Part shown: piece after piece, positions 45,654 through 55,063 of the stretch
Numbering within the stretch: position 1 is the stretch's first letter
How the letters are laid out: every line of letters begins with the position of its first letter
Assembly: GCA_021202275.1 (NCBI GenBank)
Contig: JAJQDI010000033.1
Span: 1 to 63,030 of the forward strand
From: Bacteroides sp.
Lineage (GTDB): Bacteria; Bacteroidota; Bacteroidia; Bacteroidales; Bacteroidaceae
DNA: 63,030 nt
Direction: 5' to 3'
Notes under the pieces: generated by a model
What the model saw: the letters and a program-made list of their open reading frames with translations, nothing else
Database searches by the model: none
Told to the model about the DNA's origin: nothing
Position numbers and translations under genes: made by a program

Positions 45654-46096
45654 TGAAGACAATGGATGATGCCTACTATATGAATCAGGCCTTGCTGGAG
45701 GCGCAAAAGGCGGCAGACCGTGGGGAGGTACCCGTTGGGGCGGTGGTTGTCTGCCAGGGACAGATCATTGCCAGAGCGCACAATCTGACAGAGACTCTGA
45801 ACGATGTTACCGCGCACGCGGAAATGCAAGCCATTACGGCGGCCGCGAATGTGCTGGGAGGGAAATATTTGAATGAATGTGCTTTGTACGTCACTGTAGA
45901 ACCTTGTGTGATGTGTGCCGGTGCTATCGCCTGGGCACAAACCGGCAAATTGGTTTTCGGGGCCGGAGATGAGAAAAGAGGGTATCTGCGTTACGCGCCT
46001 CAGGCATTGCACCCGAAAACAACTGTGACGCAAGGGATACTGGCAGAGAAGTGTGCTGCGCTAATGAAACAGTTCTTTGCTTCCAGAAGAAAATAG
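45653..46096 (+). CDS. tadA: tRNA-specific adenosine deaminase / nucleoside deaminase
   Basis: A 147-residue zinc deaminase that makes inosine at the tRNA-Arg wobble position. Zinc and catalytic motifs AHAEMQAI (HAE) and EPCVMCAGAI (PCxxC). Helix DAYYMNQALLEAQKAADRGEVPVGAVVV at the start is typical. An internal ATG at 45662 (MDDAYYM) is also possible. Ends in TAG. Confidence 0.93.
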   Translation: MKTMDDAYYMNQALLEAQKAADRGEVPVGAVVVCQGQIIARAHNLTETLNDVTAHAEMQAITAAANVLGGKYLNECALYVTVEPCVMCAGAIAWAQTGKLVFGAGDEKRGYLRYAPQALHPKTTVTQGILAEKCAALMKQFFASRRK

Positions 46097-46128
46097 CGTA
46101 TAGGTGCGGATCCCAGGCGGTGTTTACT

Positions 46129-46389
46129 TTATTCTTCCTTTACCTCTTCAAATTCTACATATTCTCCTTCATCGTCATCAAACACCTTTTTGCGTGGTGA
46201 CTGTTGAGGTTCTTTCCGTCGGACTGTCTCCTGAGAGGATCGATAGTCTTGTCCGGAGGCAGGGTTGTAGCCCGGACTCTTTCTGCCGAAGCCTAGGATT
46301 CTTCGGATCACTGTTCCTATAATAGAGAGACCAATGAAGATGATGGCGATCAGGAAAATAAATATAAAGCCTAATATATTGAAAATCAT
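46129..46389 (-). CDS. DUF4834 family protein
   Basis: An 86-residue protein with one N-terminal membrane segment (FNILGFIFIFLIAIIFIGLSIIGTVI) and a charged, probably disordered tail ending in an acidic DDDEGEYVEFEEVKEE. The layout fits DUF4834, a small Bacteroidetes family of unknown function. It is downstream of pssA on the same strand with a 129-bp gap. Confidence 0.85.
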   Translation of the reverse strand: MIFNILGFIFIFLIAIIFIGLSIIGTVIRRILGFGRKSPGYNPASGQDYRSSQETVRRKEPQQSPRKKVFDDDEGEYVEFEEVKEE

Positions 46390-46518
46390 TCGGGCACTGT
46401 TTTTAGGGGTTTCACTTCGAAAATTCGTTGTCTGTTCTTTTGTATGAAAGATATATACCTATACCACAGGCACAATCTCTCCTTCTCTTTTTGTACAACA
46501 AGTATGCCACAAGTGAGT

Positions 46519-47229
46519 TTATACTTTTTTCCGGGTAAGGAGTGACAACAGAATATACCAGACCACAACGGCGGCCAGTCCGCTAATATAGAAAAATATA
46601 AGCAGGGGAATGCAAACAATTAAGAATATAAAACTGATTTTATTATCTTTCCACGATACATTCTTGAATTTGAGAGAGAACATCGGTATCTCGGCATTCA
46701 ATATCCAGCAGAAGAAGCCTATCAGCAACAGGAGCACTCCGGCATTGAGGTATTGCAGGATGAGCTCATATCCACCGGCAATGAACGATGCCCAGAAGAG
46801 CGCGTTGGCTGGGGTAGGAAGTCCGATGAAAGAAGAGGTTTGTCTTTCGTCTACGTTGAATTTTGCCAGACGAAGGGCGGAGAATACCGCAATCAGGAAT
46901 GCCAGATAAGGAATAGATTCACGCATTCCTTCCAGGAATGCCGGATAGGAGAGGGCAGGGTCTTTTAAGAAAGAAAATACGATGAGTGCGGGAGCCATTC
47001 CGAAACTAATATCGTCTGCCAGAGAATCCAGTTCTTTACCAATGGCCGAAGGAGCATGAAGCACCCGGGCCAGCAGACCATCGAAAAAGTCGAACACTGC
47101 CGACAGGATGATCAGTCCGAATGCCCCCATGTAATTACCCTGGAATGCCATTACACAGGCGATACACCCGGAGAATAGATTCAGACAAGTAACGGTATTG
47201 GGAATATGGCGCGTGATGGAATTAGCCAT
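46519..47229 (-). CDS. pssA: CDP-diacylglycerol--serine O-phosphatidyltransferase
   Basis: Membrane enzyme that makes phosphatidylserine. The CDP-alcohol phosphotransferase motif is complete: DFFDGLLARVLHAPSAIGKELDSLADD. Several membrane segments follow. I chose the ATG at 47229 (MANSITRHIPNTVTCLNLFSGC); the frame is open upstream to 47376 but that part overlaps psd and is not family-like. psd ends 8 bp upstream, so the two consecutive steps toward phosphatidylethanolamine are in one operon. Confidence 0.95.
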   Translation of the reverse strand: MANSITRHIPNTVTCLNLFSGCIACVMAFQGNYMGAFGLIILSAVFDFFDGLLARVLHAPSAIGKELDSLADDISFGMAPALIVFSFLKDPALSYPAFLEGMRESIPYLAFLIAVFSALRLAKFNVDERQTSSFIGLPTPANALFWASFIAGGYELILQYLNAGVLLLLIGFFCWILNAEIPMFSLKFKNVSWKDNKISFIFLIVCIPLLIFFYISGLAAVVVWYILLSLLTRKKV

Positions 47230-47237
47230 AAGGATGT

Positions 47238-47927
47238 TTATTTGAGTCGGGCGATCACAGTCTGATTCCCTGTAGTTGACTGATCCATAGTTACACAGAC
47301 TTCCGTACCTAACGGCAGGTATACATCCACACGGGAACCGAATTTGATAAAGCCCATATGCTCGTCGATATAGCATTCTTCACCTACCTGCGCGTAGGTC
47401 ACAATGCGGTGTGCCATGGCTCCGGCAACCTGACGGGCCAGTATTTCGACTCCTTCCGGAGTTTCGATAACGATCGTAGACCGTTCATTCTCCGTACTTG
47501 CTTTGGGAAGCCAGGCGTTCATGAAACGGCCGTTGTGATGTTCTACTTTTTTCACAACTCCGTCTACGGGATACCAGTTGGCATGCACATTCAGGGGGCT
47601 CATGAATATGGAAATCATCAGGCGACGATCGTGAAAATACTCATGTTCATCTACCTCTTCGATCACTACGACCTTACCATCCGCGGGGGCTACCACTATT
47701 TTTTCCGTATCGTCTTCGAAGTAACGGATCGGACACCGGAAGAAGTTTACCATCAGCAGATAAACAGCGATGCTTGCCAGAGAAATAACGTAGAAAGGAA
47801 TTTTATTTTCTATACACATATATAACAGGACATTGATACCTGCCAGCAGTAGAAAACCCGCAACGAGTATTTGTGCCCCTTCATGGTGAATCCTTATCTT
47901 TTTTAATTTCTTCAGTCGTCGGCGCAT
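47238..47927 (-). CDS. psd: phosphatidylserine decarboxylase
   Basis: A 229-residue pyruvoyl enzyme converting phosphatidylserine to phosphatidylethanolamine. N-terminal membrane anchor (ILVAGFLLLAGINVLLYMCIENKIPFYVISLASIAVYLLMV), then VVAPADGKVVVIEEV, FMSPLNVHANWYPVDG and the self-cleavage site Gly-Ser in GFIKFGSRVDVYLPLG. Of the short archaeal-like type. Confidence 0.95.
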   Translation of the reverse strand: MRRRLKKLKKIRIHHEGAQILVAGFLLLAGINVLLYMCIENKIPFYVISLASIAVYLLMVNFFRCPIRYFEDDTEKIVVAPADGKVVVIEEVDEHEYFHDRRLMISIFMSPLNVHANWYPVDGVVKKVEHHNGRFMNAWLPKASTENERSTIVIETPEGVEILARQVAGAMAHRIVTYAQVGEECYIDEHMGFIKFGSRVDVYLPLGTEVCVTMDQSTTGNQTVIARLK

Positions 47928-48004
47928 GTATATGTAAATATAGAATTATCTGCAAAAATATACTTATTTTAAAAATCATCCAAGTAAATCTGGGAGAAAA
48001 GAGT

Positions 48005-48035
48005 TTTGCGGATAACATTTTGATGCGTAACTTTG
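48005..48035 (+). promoter_or_regulatory. dnaE promoter
   Basis: TTTG at 48005-48008, 19-bp spacer, TAACTTTG at 48028-48035. Confidence 0.7.
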
Positions 48036-48162
48036 CCGATGTGGGACGGCTCTTCTACCTTGCTTCCGTTCACTGATGAGACCTGAAACGGAGTGGTCCT
48101 GGGAACAGCCGGTGTCGGCTCTCCCTGAACTCGTTTGTTATCACCCTTTATTACAACCTATT

Positions 48163-51100
48163 ATGCAGGATTTTGTTCATTTGCATGTACATACACAATA
48201 TTCTCTTCTGGACGGACAGGCCAGTGTGAGTGCCCTGGTAGACAAGGCCATGAAGAATGGAATGAAAGGCATTGCCGTGACCGATCATGGGAATATGTTC
48301 GGTATCAAAGAATTCTTCAATTATGTCAAAAAGAAGAATAGCGGTGTCAATTCGGAAATAAAGACCCTTAAGAAACAACTTTCAGCCCTTGAGGCAGAAC
48401 AGGCTGCGTCCGGCGGGAAGGAGGAAGAGATAGCCGCATGTCAGCGTCAGCTCCAGGATGCGCAGGGACGTTTGTTCAAGCCCATTATCGGATGTGAGAT
48501 GTATGTGGCCCGTCGTACCCTGGATAAGAAAGAGGGCAAACCCGACCAGAGCGGATATCACCTGATCGTCTTGGCTAAAAACAAAAAGGGCTATCACAAC
48601 CTGATCAAACTCGTCTCCAAATCGTGGACACATGGCTATTACATGCGTCCTCGTACAGACCGCAATGAATTGGAAAAATACAAAGAGGGACTGATCATCT
48701 GTTCTGCCTGTCTGGGAGGCGAAGTTCCTAAAAAGATCAACGATGGCAGGTTCGACGAGGCGGAAGAGGCCATTCAATGGTACAAGGATAGGTTCGGAGA
48801 GGACTATTATCTCGAATTGCAGCTTCATAAACCTACAGTTGCCCGTGCCAATCAGGGAGCTTATCCGTTGCAGATGAATGCCAACAAGTACCTGATCGAA
48901 TATGCAAAGAAGTTCGGAGTGAAACTGATCTGTTCCAACGATGTCCATTTCGTGAACGAAGAGCATGCCGAAGCGCACGACCGGCTGATCTGTCTGAGTA
49001 CCGGACGTGACCTGGACGATCCAAACCGTATGCTCTATACCAAACAGGAGTGGATGAAGACCCGGGAAGAGATGAACGAACTTTTCGGGGATGTGCCGGA
49101 AGCGCTTTCCAATACGGTTGAGATCTTGAACAAGGTCGAGTTCTATTCCATTGATAATGCTCCTATCATGCCTACTTTCGCCATTCCCGAAGATTTCGGT
49201 ACGGAAGAGGGATACCGGAAGAAATACAGTGAGCAGGATCTTTTCGAAGAATTTACCCGGGATGAGAACGGGAAGGTGGTACTCAGCGAAGAAGAAGCAC
49301 AAAAGAAGATCAACGTACTGGGTGGATATGATAAACTATACCGTATCAAGCTGGAGGCGGATTATCTGGCCAAGCTCACCTATGAAGGGGCCAAACATTT
49401 CTATGGCGACCCGTTGAGTGAGGAGGTGGTCGAACGTCTCAACTTTGAGTTGTATATCATGAAGACCATGGGTTTCCCGGGCTACTTTCTCATTGTACAG
49501 GACTTTATAAATGCTGCCCGTAACGAATTGGGCGTGTCCGTAGGTCCCGGACGTGGTTCGGCAGCCGGATCGGCAGTGGCCTATTGCCTGGGGATCACCC
49601 GGATAGACCCTATCCAGTATGACCTGCTGTTTGAGCGTTTCCTGAATCCCGACCGTATCTCTCTGCCCGATATTGACGTGGATTTTGACGACGATGGCCG
49701 TGGGGAGGTACTGCGTTGGGTAACTGACAAATACGGACAAGATAAAGTGGCCCATATCATCACCTACGGTACCATGGCCACCAAATCTGCCATCAAGGAT
49801 GTAGCCCGTGTGCAGAAACTTCCGCTGTCCGAGTCGGACAGACTTACCAAACTGGTACCGGATCGTATACCTGATAAAAAGATCAATCTGGCCAACGCGA
49901 TTGAGTATGTACCCGAATTGCAGGCTGCTGAAAATTCATCCGACCCCCTGTTGCGGGACACCATCAAGTACGCCCGTATGCTGGAAGGGAATGTGCGCAA
50001 CACAGGAGTACATGCCTGTGGCACGATCATTTGCCGGGACGACATTACCGATTGGGTGCCTGTCAGTACCGCCGATGACAAGGAGACCGGAGAGAAGATA
50101 CTTGTCACCCAGTACGAAGGCTCGGTCATTGAAGAGACCGGGCTGATCAAGATGGACTTCCTGGGACTGAAAACCCTTTCGATCATCAAAGAGGCGGTAG
50201 AGAACGTGCGTTTGAGCCGCAAGAAGGAGATTGACATCGATACAATTGATATCAACGATGCTAAAACCTATAAACTATACAGTGAGGGAAAAACAGTAGG
50301 TACGTTCCAGTTTGAGTCGGCAGGGATGCAGAAGTACCTTCGGGAATTGCAACCGACCACGTTTGAAGACCTGATCGCCATGAATGCCCTGTATCGTCCC
50401 GGGCCGATGGATTATATCCCGGAGTTTGTAGACCGTAAGCACGGCCGCAAGCCGATCGAGTACGATATACCTATCATGGAGAAGTACCTGAGTGATACAT
50501 ATGGGATTACCGTATATCAGGAGCAGGTCATGCTTCTGTCACGCTTGCTGGGTAACTTTACCCGGGGTGAGTCGGATGCCCTGCGTAAGGCGATGGGTAA
50601 GAAGTTGCGTGACAAGCTGGATCAGATGAAGCCCAAATTCATCAATGGCGGAAAAGAGAATGGCCATGATCCGAAAGTGCTGGAGAAGATCTGGGGAGAC
50701 TGGGAGAAGTTTGCTTCCTACGCGTTCAACAAATCACATACTACCTGCTATTCCTGGGTAGCTTATCAGACTGCCTATCTGAAAGCACACTATCCGTCTG
50801 AATATATGGCGGCCGTGTTGAGCCGTAACATCTCCAACATCACGGAAATCACGAAATTCATGGATGAATGTAAGTCCATGGGCATTCTGGTATTGGGCCC
50901 GGATGTGAACGAAAGTAACCTGAAATTCACCGTAAACTCCGAAGGCAATATCCGGTTCGGACTGGGTGCCATCAAGGGTGTTGGGGAAGCTGCCGTACAT
51001 AGCATTGTGGAGGAGCGCAATGCCAATGGTCCTTTCAAAGATATATTTGATTTTGTGCAACGTGTGAATCTGAACGCGTGCAACAAGAAGAATGTCGAAT

Positions 51101-51960
51101 GTCTGGCACTGGCCGGAGGCTTTGATGGCTTCCCAGGTATCAAACGGGAACAATTCTTTGCGGTAAATACCAAAAGTGAAATGTTCCTGGAGGTACTGAT
51201 GCGCTACGGTACCCGCTATCAGGCAGATAAGCAGGCAGCACAGAATTCCCTCTTTGGAGGAGACAATGTGGTGGATATTGCTACACCCGAAATTCCCTAT
51301 GCCGATCGCTGGCCCGATCTGGAGCGGCTCAACAAAGAACGCGAACTGGTGGGTATCTATCTGTCGGCTCATCCGCTGGACGATTACGCGGTGGTGTTGC
51401 AACACGTATGTAACACCCACATGGCTGAACTGGAAGACAAACCGGCTCTGGCGGGACGCGAGATCACCATGGGAGGGATTGTAACCAATGTGCGCCGGGG
51501 AATAGGCAAAAATGGCAATCCGTATGGCATTGTGAAGATGGAAGATTATTCCGGTTCCGCGGAGTTTGCTTTCTTTGGGAACGACTGGATCACTTTCCAG
51601 GGATACCTGGCAGAGGGTACTTTCCTGTTTATGCGGGCACGTTGTCAGAGCAAACAATGGCGACAGGATGAACTGGAGATCAAGATCACCTCCATGGAAC
51701 TGTTGCCGGATGTGAAAGAGAAACTCATCGAAAAGATCACCATCTCTATTCCACTGGCTACGCTCAATCCGGCCATTGTGACAGAGCTTGCCGAGTTGAC
51801 AAAGAAATCTCCCGGAAATGCCGAACTCTGTTTTGAGGTGCTGGATGATGATCAGCATATGAAAGTAGACCTGATATCGCGTCCGGTGAAGCTATCTGTA
51901 GATAAGGAACTGGTCAATTATTTAAATGAACAACCGGACCTTGCGTTTCGGATTAATTGA
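48163..51960 (+). CDS. dnaE: DNA polymerase III subunit alpha
   Basis: Replicative polymerase. PHP domain at the N-terminus (VHLHVHTQYSLLDGQASV, VTDHGNMFG), polymerase core with GPGRGSAAGSAVAYCLGIT and the catalytic PDIDVDFDDDGRGEVLRWV, fingers and helix-hairpin-helix region, then an OB fold (GITMGGIVTNVRRGIGKNGNPYGIVKMEDYSGSAEFAFF-type). I use the ATG at 48163 because homologues begin MQDFVHLHVH; an in-frame ATG at 48076 lies 40 bp after the promoter and would add 29 unconserved residues. About 1265 residues. Confidence 0.96.
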   Translation: MQDFVHLHVHTQYSLLDGQASVSALVDKAMKNGMKGIAVTDHGNMFGIKEFFNYVKKKNSGVNSEIKTLKKQLSALEAEQAASGGKEEEIAACQRQLQDAQGRLFKPIIGCEMYVARRTLDKKEGKPDQSGYHLIVLAKNKKGYHNLIKLVSKSWTHGYYMRPRTDRNELEKYKEGLIICSACLGGEVPKKINDGRFDEAEEAIQWYKDRFGEDYYLELQLHKPTVARANQGAYPLQMNANKYLIEYAKKFGVKLICSNDVHFVNEEHAEAHDRLICLSTGRDLDDPNRMLYTKQEWMKTREEMNELFGDVPEALSNTVEILNKVEFYSIDNAPIMPTFAIPEDFGTEEGYRKKYSEQDLFEEFTRDENGKVVLSEEEAQKKINVLGGYDKLYRIKLEADYLAKLTYEGAKHFYGDPLSEEVVERLNFELYIMKTMGFPGYFLIVQDFINAARNELGVSVGPGRGSAAGSAVAYCLGITRIDPIQYDLLFERFLNPDRISLPDIDVDFDDDGRGEVLRWVTDKYGQDKVAHIITYGTMATKSAIKDVARVQKLPLSESDRLTKLVPDRIPDKKINLANAIEYVPELQAAENSSDPLLRDTIKYARMLEGNVRNTGVHACGTIICRDDITDWVPVSTADDKETGEKILVTQYEGSVIEETGLIKMDFLGLKTLSIIKEAVENVRLSRKKEIDIDTIDINDAKTYKLYSEGKTVGTFQFESAGMQKYLRELQPTTFEDLIAMNALYRPGPMDYIPEFVDRKHGRKPIEYDIPIMEKYLSDTYGITVYQEQVMLLSRLLGNFTRGESDALRKAMGKKLRDKLDQMKPKFINGGKENGHDPKVLEKIWGDWEKFASYAFNKSHTTCYSWVAYQTAYLKAHYPSEYMAAVLSRNISNITEITKFMDECKSMGILVLGPDVNESNLKFTVNSEGNIRFGLGAIKGVGEAAVHSIVEERNANGPFKDIFDFVQRVNLNACNKKNVECLALAGGFDGFPGIKREQFFAVNTKSEMFLEVLMRYGTRYQADKQAAQNSLFGGDNVVDIATPEIPYADRWPDLERLNKERELVGIYLSAHPLDDYAVVLQHVCNTHMAELEDKPALAGREITMGGIVTNVRRGIGKNGNPYGIVKMEDYSGSAEFAFFGNDWITFQGYLAEGTFLFMRARCQSKQWRQDELEIKITSMELLPDVKEKLIEKITISIPLATLNPAIVTELAELTKKSPGNAELCFEVLDDDQHMKVDLISRPVKLSVDKELVNYLNEQPDLAFRIN

Positions 51961-52324
51961 GTATATTTGTAGCATATAGGATGTGCCTTAGCATAGCTGA
52001 AGTAAACTTCGTTCTGCGTTCGGCTTTCTCTATATTTGTATCATACCAAGAGGGTCCGTCTCAGGTCGGATCGGGTAAACCTGATCCGCAGGTAGGCTTT
52101 CATTCATGGATAAACAGGATAGGTAAAAAGATGTGTTGCAATTGATGGATCATTCGTTGTTTGTTGACTGGAACATTTCTGTTTTTCTTCTTGTTTGTAT
52201 GCCTTGTTTCACTGTCCGACGCAGCCTATACGCTGTCCGGACCGGGTGCATGACAGAGGCATTAATATGTGGGAGATGATCATTCTTGTATTCAATAACT
52301 AATATTCTTAAAACTTTTACAGAA
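51961..52324. other. dnaE-trxA gap
   Basis: Contains the promoter-bearing repeat (51981-52038) and a hairpin CGGATCGGGT/ACCTGATCCG near 52067-52090 that may end the dnaE transcript. No gene recognised. Confidence 0.5.
51981..52038 (+). promoter_or_regulatory. promoter-bearing repeat upstream of trxA
   Basis: ATGTGCCTTAGCATAGCT, then AACTTCGTTCTGCGTTCGGC and TTTCTCTATATTTG, the same layout as the minus-strand repeats at 15746-15872, ending in a -7-like TATATTTG (52031-52038). It points toward trxA. A perfect -33 TTTG is missing. I recall similar sequences scattered through Bacteroides genomes. Confidence 0.55.
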
Positions 52325-52639
52325 ATGGCTTTAGAAATTACAGACAGCAATTTTGAGGGACTTATTGCGGAAGGCAAACCGGTAGTTGTGGATTTTTGGG
52401 CACCCTGGTGCGGTCCCTGTAAAGCGGTTGCTCCCATTATAGAAGAGTTGGCAGCTGAATATGAAGGTCGGGTAATTATCGGTAAATGCGATGTAGACGA
52501 AAATACGGAGCTTCCTGCCAGTTTCGGCGTACGTAATATCCCTACCGTACTTTTGCTGAAAGACGGCAAAGTGGCAGATAAAGTGGTGGGTAGCGCTTCT
52601 AAAAGTACGTTTGACGAAAAGATCAAGGCTCTGCTTTGA
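52325..52639 (+). CDS. trxA: thioredoxin
   Basis: A 104-residue thioredoxin with active site WCGPCK (in FWAPWCGPCKAVAPIIEEL), the cis-proline loop RNIPTVLLLKDGK and normal length. Start at the ATG 52325 (MALEITDSNF); the frame is open 13 codons upstream. Reduces protein disulfides in the cytoplasm. Confidence 0.95.
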   Translation: MALEITDSNFEGLIAEGKPVVVDFWAPWCGPCKAVAPIIEELAAEYEGRVIIGKCDVDENTELPASFGVRNIPTVLLLKDGKVADKVVGSASKSTFDEKIKALL

Positions 52640-52729
52640 ATGTGCGTCCGCTTGTCGGATAGCACCAGCACCGTAGCCTGACTATCAGAGATATATTATC
52701 CCTTGTAAGTAATCCAAAAAGAAAAGATT

Positions 52730-53065
52730 ATGGGACTTGAAGACGATTTCTTATTGAGCGATGCAGACGACGAACAGACTGTCGAGTACATCAGGAACTA
52801 TCTGCCCCAGGAGTTGAAAGAGAAATTCTCTGACGAACAACTCTACTGCCTTATCGATACGATGGATGAGTATTATGTAGAAAGTGGTATTCTGGATGTG
52901 GAGCCCGATGAAGAAGGGTATGTAAATATCGATCTGGAACAGGTGGCCCATTATCTGGCCAAAGAGGCAAAGAAAGACGAGATCGGTGATTTTGACCCTG
53001 AAGAACTTCTTTTTGTAGTACAGGGTGAAATGGAATACGGTAATTCTCTGGGACAAGTGGAGTGA
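52730..53065 (+). CDS. acidic conserved hypothetical protein
   Basis: A 111-residue, strongly acidic, soluble protein (MGLEDDFLLSDADDEQTVEYIRNYLPQEL..., DTMDEYYVESGIL, DPEELLFVVQGEMEYGNS). No known domain. It lies 90 bp after trxA on the same strand and may share its transcript. Its stop codon overlaps the following inverted repeat. Confidence 0.75.
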   Translation: MGLEDDFLLSDADDEQTVEYIRNYLPQELKEKFSDEQLYCLIDTMDEYYVESGILDVEPDEEGYVNIDLEQVAHYLAKEAKKDEIGDFDPEELLFVVQGEMEYGNSLGQVE

Positions 53066-53140
53066 TTTACGATTGGACGATTTACGATTTGAAATACCGG
53101 TTTTATATATCCATGTAATATCAATCGTAAATCTGTAAAT
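53064..53140. repeat. GATTTACGATT inverted repeat between convergent genes
   Basis: GATTTACGATT at 53064-53074 and again within 53079-53090, with the complement AATCGTAAATC at 53123-53133. It can form a hairpin serving as a two-way transcription end. Confidence 0.6.
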
Positions 53141-53149
53141 CATAAATAT

Positions 53150-53881
53150 TTATATGCTTTCTTCCAGCGCGTAGTAATGGAAATCTTTGACTATCGTTTC
53201 CAGCAGGAACGTATCATTCAGGGCAGATTGTCCCGGCGACAGTTTGGGGCGTATTTTCCCTGCCAGCAGACTGATCTTCTCTGACCTGTCTTTGGTCGGA
53301 GTGTTCAGGGCTCTGGAAATCAGTTCGATCTGCTGCAACGTGAAGTCCGCGGCTTCCGGAAATACAGGCTGGTAACTTTGTGCCAGGTAGTCGAACTCCC
53401 GCAGGCTCACACGCAGGTTGCGGTAGTTCTTTTCTTTGACCACTAAGGTTCCCGCTGCCATATCCCCGAGTCTCTGGCTTTTGGAGGAAAATATCATGAC
53501 GAACAGTCCGATGCCACATAGTCTGTCCACCCCATAGAGCAACCAACGCAACAAATAAGAACTCACAGTGGGGGTAGAACCATCTACTTTCATCACCCGT
53601 ATATTCATCAGGCGTTTTCCCAAGCTCTGGCCATTATTGAACACCTCCATCAACAACGAATAGAAAATGGCCGGAAAGTAAAGCAGGAAATAAAAGAGGA
53701 AGACCCATGTGTCTGTTCCCAGATGATGTAGCCTCAACCTCTGGATGATCACTGACACTGCTACCAGATACAGGAAAATAAACAAGTAGTCCAGTATACG
53801 CGCCAGGATACGTTCGCCCACACTCGCAGGCACCTGGTCGATGGTTACATATTGTCCGGTAATAATGGTTGAATCCGCCAT
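53150..53881 (-). CDS. RDD family membrane protein
   Basis: A 243-residue protein with an RDD domain: PASVGERILARILDYLFIFLYLVAV with the characteristic R...D, two further membrane segments, GQSLGKRLMNIRVMKVDG and the third-helix region LLRWLLYGVDRLCGIGLFVMIFS followed by SQRLGDMAAGTLVV. The C-terminal 90 residues are soluble. Function unknown; it is divergent from the SpoIIM/MoxR cluster, with which it is usually associated in Bacteroidetes. A minus-strand TATATTTG box lies at 53910-53917. Confidence 0.9.
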   Translation of the reverse strand: MADSTIITGQYVTIDQVPASVGERILARILDYLFIFLYLVAVSVIIQRLRLHHLGTDTWVFLFYFLLYFPAIFYSLLMEVFNNGQSLGKRLMNIRVMKVDGSTPTVSSYLLRWLLYGVDRLCGIGLFVMIFSSKSQRLGDMAAGTLVVKEKNYRNLRVSLREFDYLAQSYQPVFPEAADFTLQQIELISRALNTPTKDRSEKISLLAGKIRPKLSPGQSALNDTFLLETIVKDFHYYALEESI

Positions 53882-54100
53882 CTCGTTGAATCTATCTCTC
53901 GTCAGATTGCAAATATATTATATTTCCGCTATTTTTGTTGTTTATTTTAACAGCGATTATGGGATTTTGCCATAAAACCCGTATATTTGTTCGGAATGAA
54001 CACGCTTTCCGCGCGTCCGCACTATACGGGAACAGGGTTTTGTCTACACCAGGAAAGGAGGCATCAGGCATCAGCCTTTTCAACCAGCCATACATAAAAG

Positions 54101-55063
54101 ATGAAAGAAGTTATATTTATTCGTAGGAACCTCACCAAGTGGGAGCAGACGGAACAGCTTGTAAAAGAACGTGGCAAGCAGTCTCCGGATCACCTGGCAG
54201 ATGCCTATACGGATCTTATAGCCGATCTTTCTTTCGCGCGTACCCATTATCCCGGTTCCCGGATAACGTTGTATCTCAATAATCTGGCAGCCGATCTGCA
54301 CCATCTGATCTATCGGAACAAACGCGAGAAATGGTCGCGTGTGCTTACTTTCTGGTCTCAGGAAGTGCCGCGAACGATGTACGATGCCCGGAAAGAGTTG
54401 CTGACTGCATGCGTCATTTTCTCTGTCAGCATCCTCATCGGTATTGTATCCACACTGAACGACGAATCGTTTGTACGTCTGATCATGGGTGACGGTTATG
54501 TAGATATGACTTTGAGCAATATAGCCCATGGAGAACCGATGGCTGTGTATGGCACACAACAACAATTTTCTATGTTCCTGGGAATTACTGTCAACAATAT
54601 CCGTGTTGCTTTAGTCGCTTTTGTCTGCGGGTTGCTGACCAGTTTTGCTACCGGCTATATTCTGCTTCAGAACGGCATTATGCTGGGTACTTTCCACGCG
54701 TTCCTGTATCAGCAGGGACTATTGGGAGAGTCGATGCTGGCGATCTGGCTGCACGGTACGCTGGAGATCTCCGCCATTGTGGTGGCCGGGGCTGCAGGCA
54801 TAGCCTTGGGCAACGGATGGCTTTTCCCGGGCACTTATTCACGCATGGTCTCTTTCCGGCGCGGTGCTGTCCGCGGATTGAAGATCGTAGTAGGCACAGT
54901 GCCTCTGTTTGTAGTAGTCGGTTTCATTGAAGGGTTCTTCACCCGTTATACGCAGTTGCACAATGGTGTAAGGTTGCTGTTCATTCTTCTGTCCCTTGCA
55001 TTCGTTATGTACTATTATATTTACTTACCCAATACTTATCGTCATGGAAGTACAAAAACCTAA
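54101..55063 (+). CDS. stage II sporulation protein M homologue (SpoIIM/DUF95)
   Basis: A 320-residue membrane protein. The N-terminal about 100 residues are soluble (FIRRNLTKWEQTEQLV...), followed by membrane segments including ACVIFSVSILIGIVST, the long NNIRVALVAFVCGLLTSFATGYILLQNG and the HGTLEISAIVVAGAAGIALG signature of DUF95. The organism does not sporulate as far as the window shows; homologues in Bacteroidetes are envelope proteins linked to MoxR/DUF58. First gene of a tightly packed six-gene operon. Confidence 0.9.
   Translation: MKEVIFIRRNLTKWEQTEQLVKERGKQSPDHLADAYTDLIADLSFARTHYPGSRITLYLNNLAADLHHLIYRNKREKWSRVLTFWSQEVPRTMYDARKELLTACVIFSVSILIGIVSTLNDESFVRLIMGDGYVDMTLSNIAHGEPMAVYGTQQQFSMFLGITVNNIRVALVAFVCGLLTSFATGYILLQNGIMLGTFHAFLYQQGLLGESMLAIWLHGTLEISAIVVAGAAGIALGNGWLFPGTYSRMVSFRRGAVRGLKIVVGTVPLFVVVGFIEGFFTRYTQLHNGVRLLFILLSLAFVMYYYIYLPNTYRHGSTKT

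Noticed and set aside
48076..48162. Longer dnaE start at ATG 48076
   Set aside because: The extra 29 residues are not typical of the family; homologues begin with MQDFVHLHVH. The position 40 bp after the promoter keeps it possible.
54101..55063. Evidence for sporulation
   Set aside because: The SpoIIM-like family is widespread in non-sporulating bacteria and here belongs to a MoxR/DUF58 cluster.
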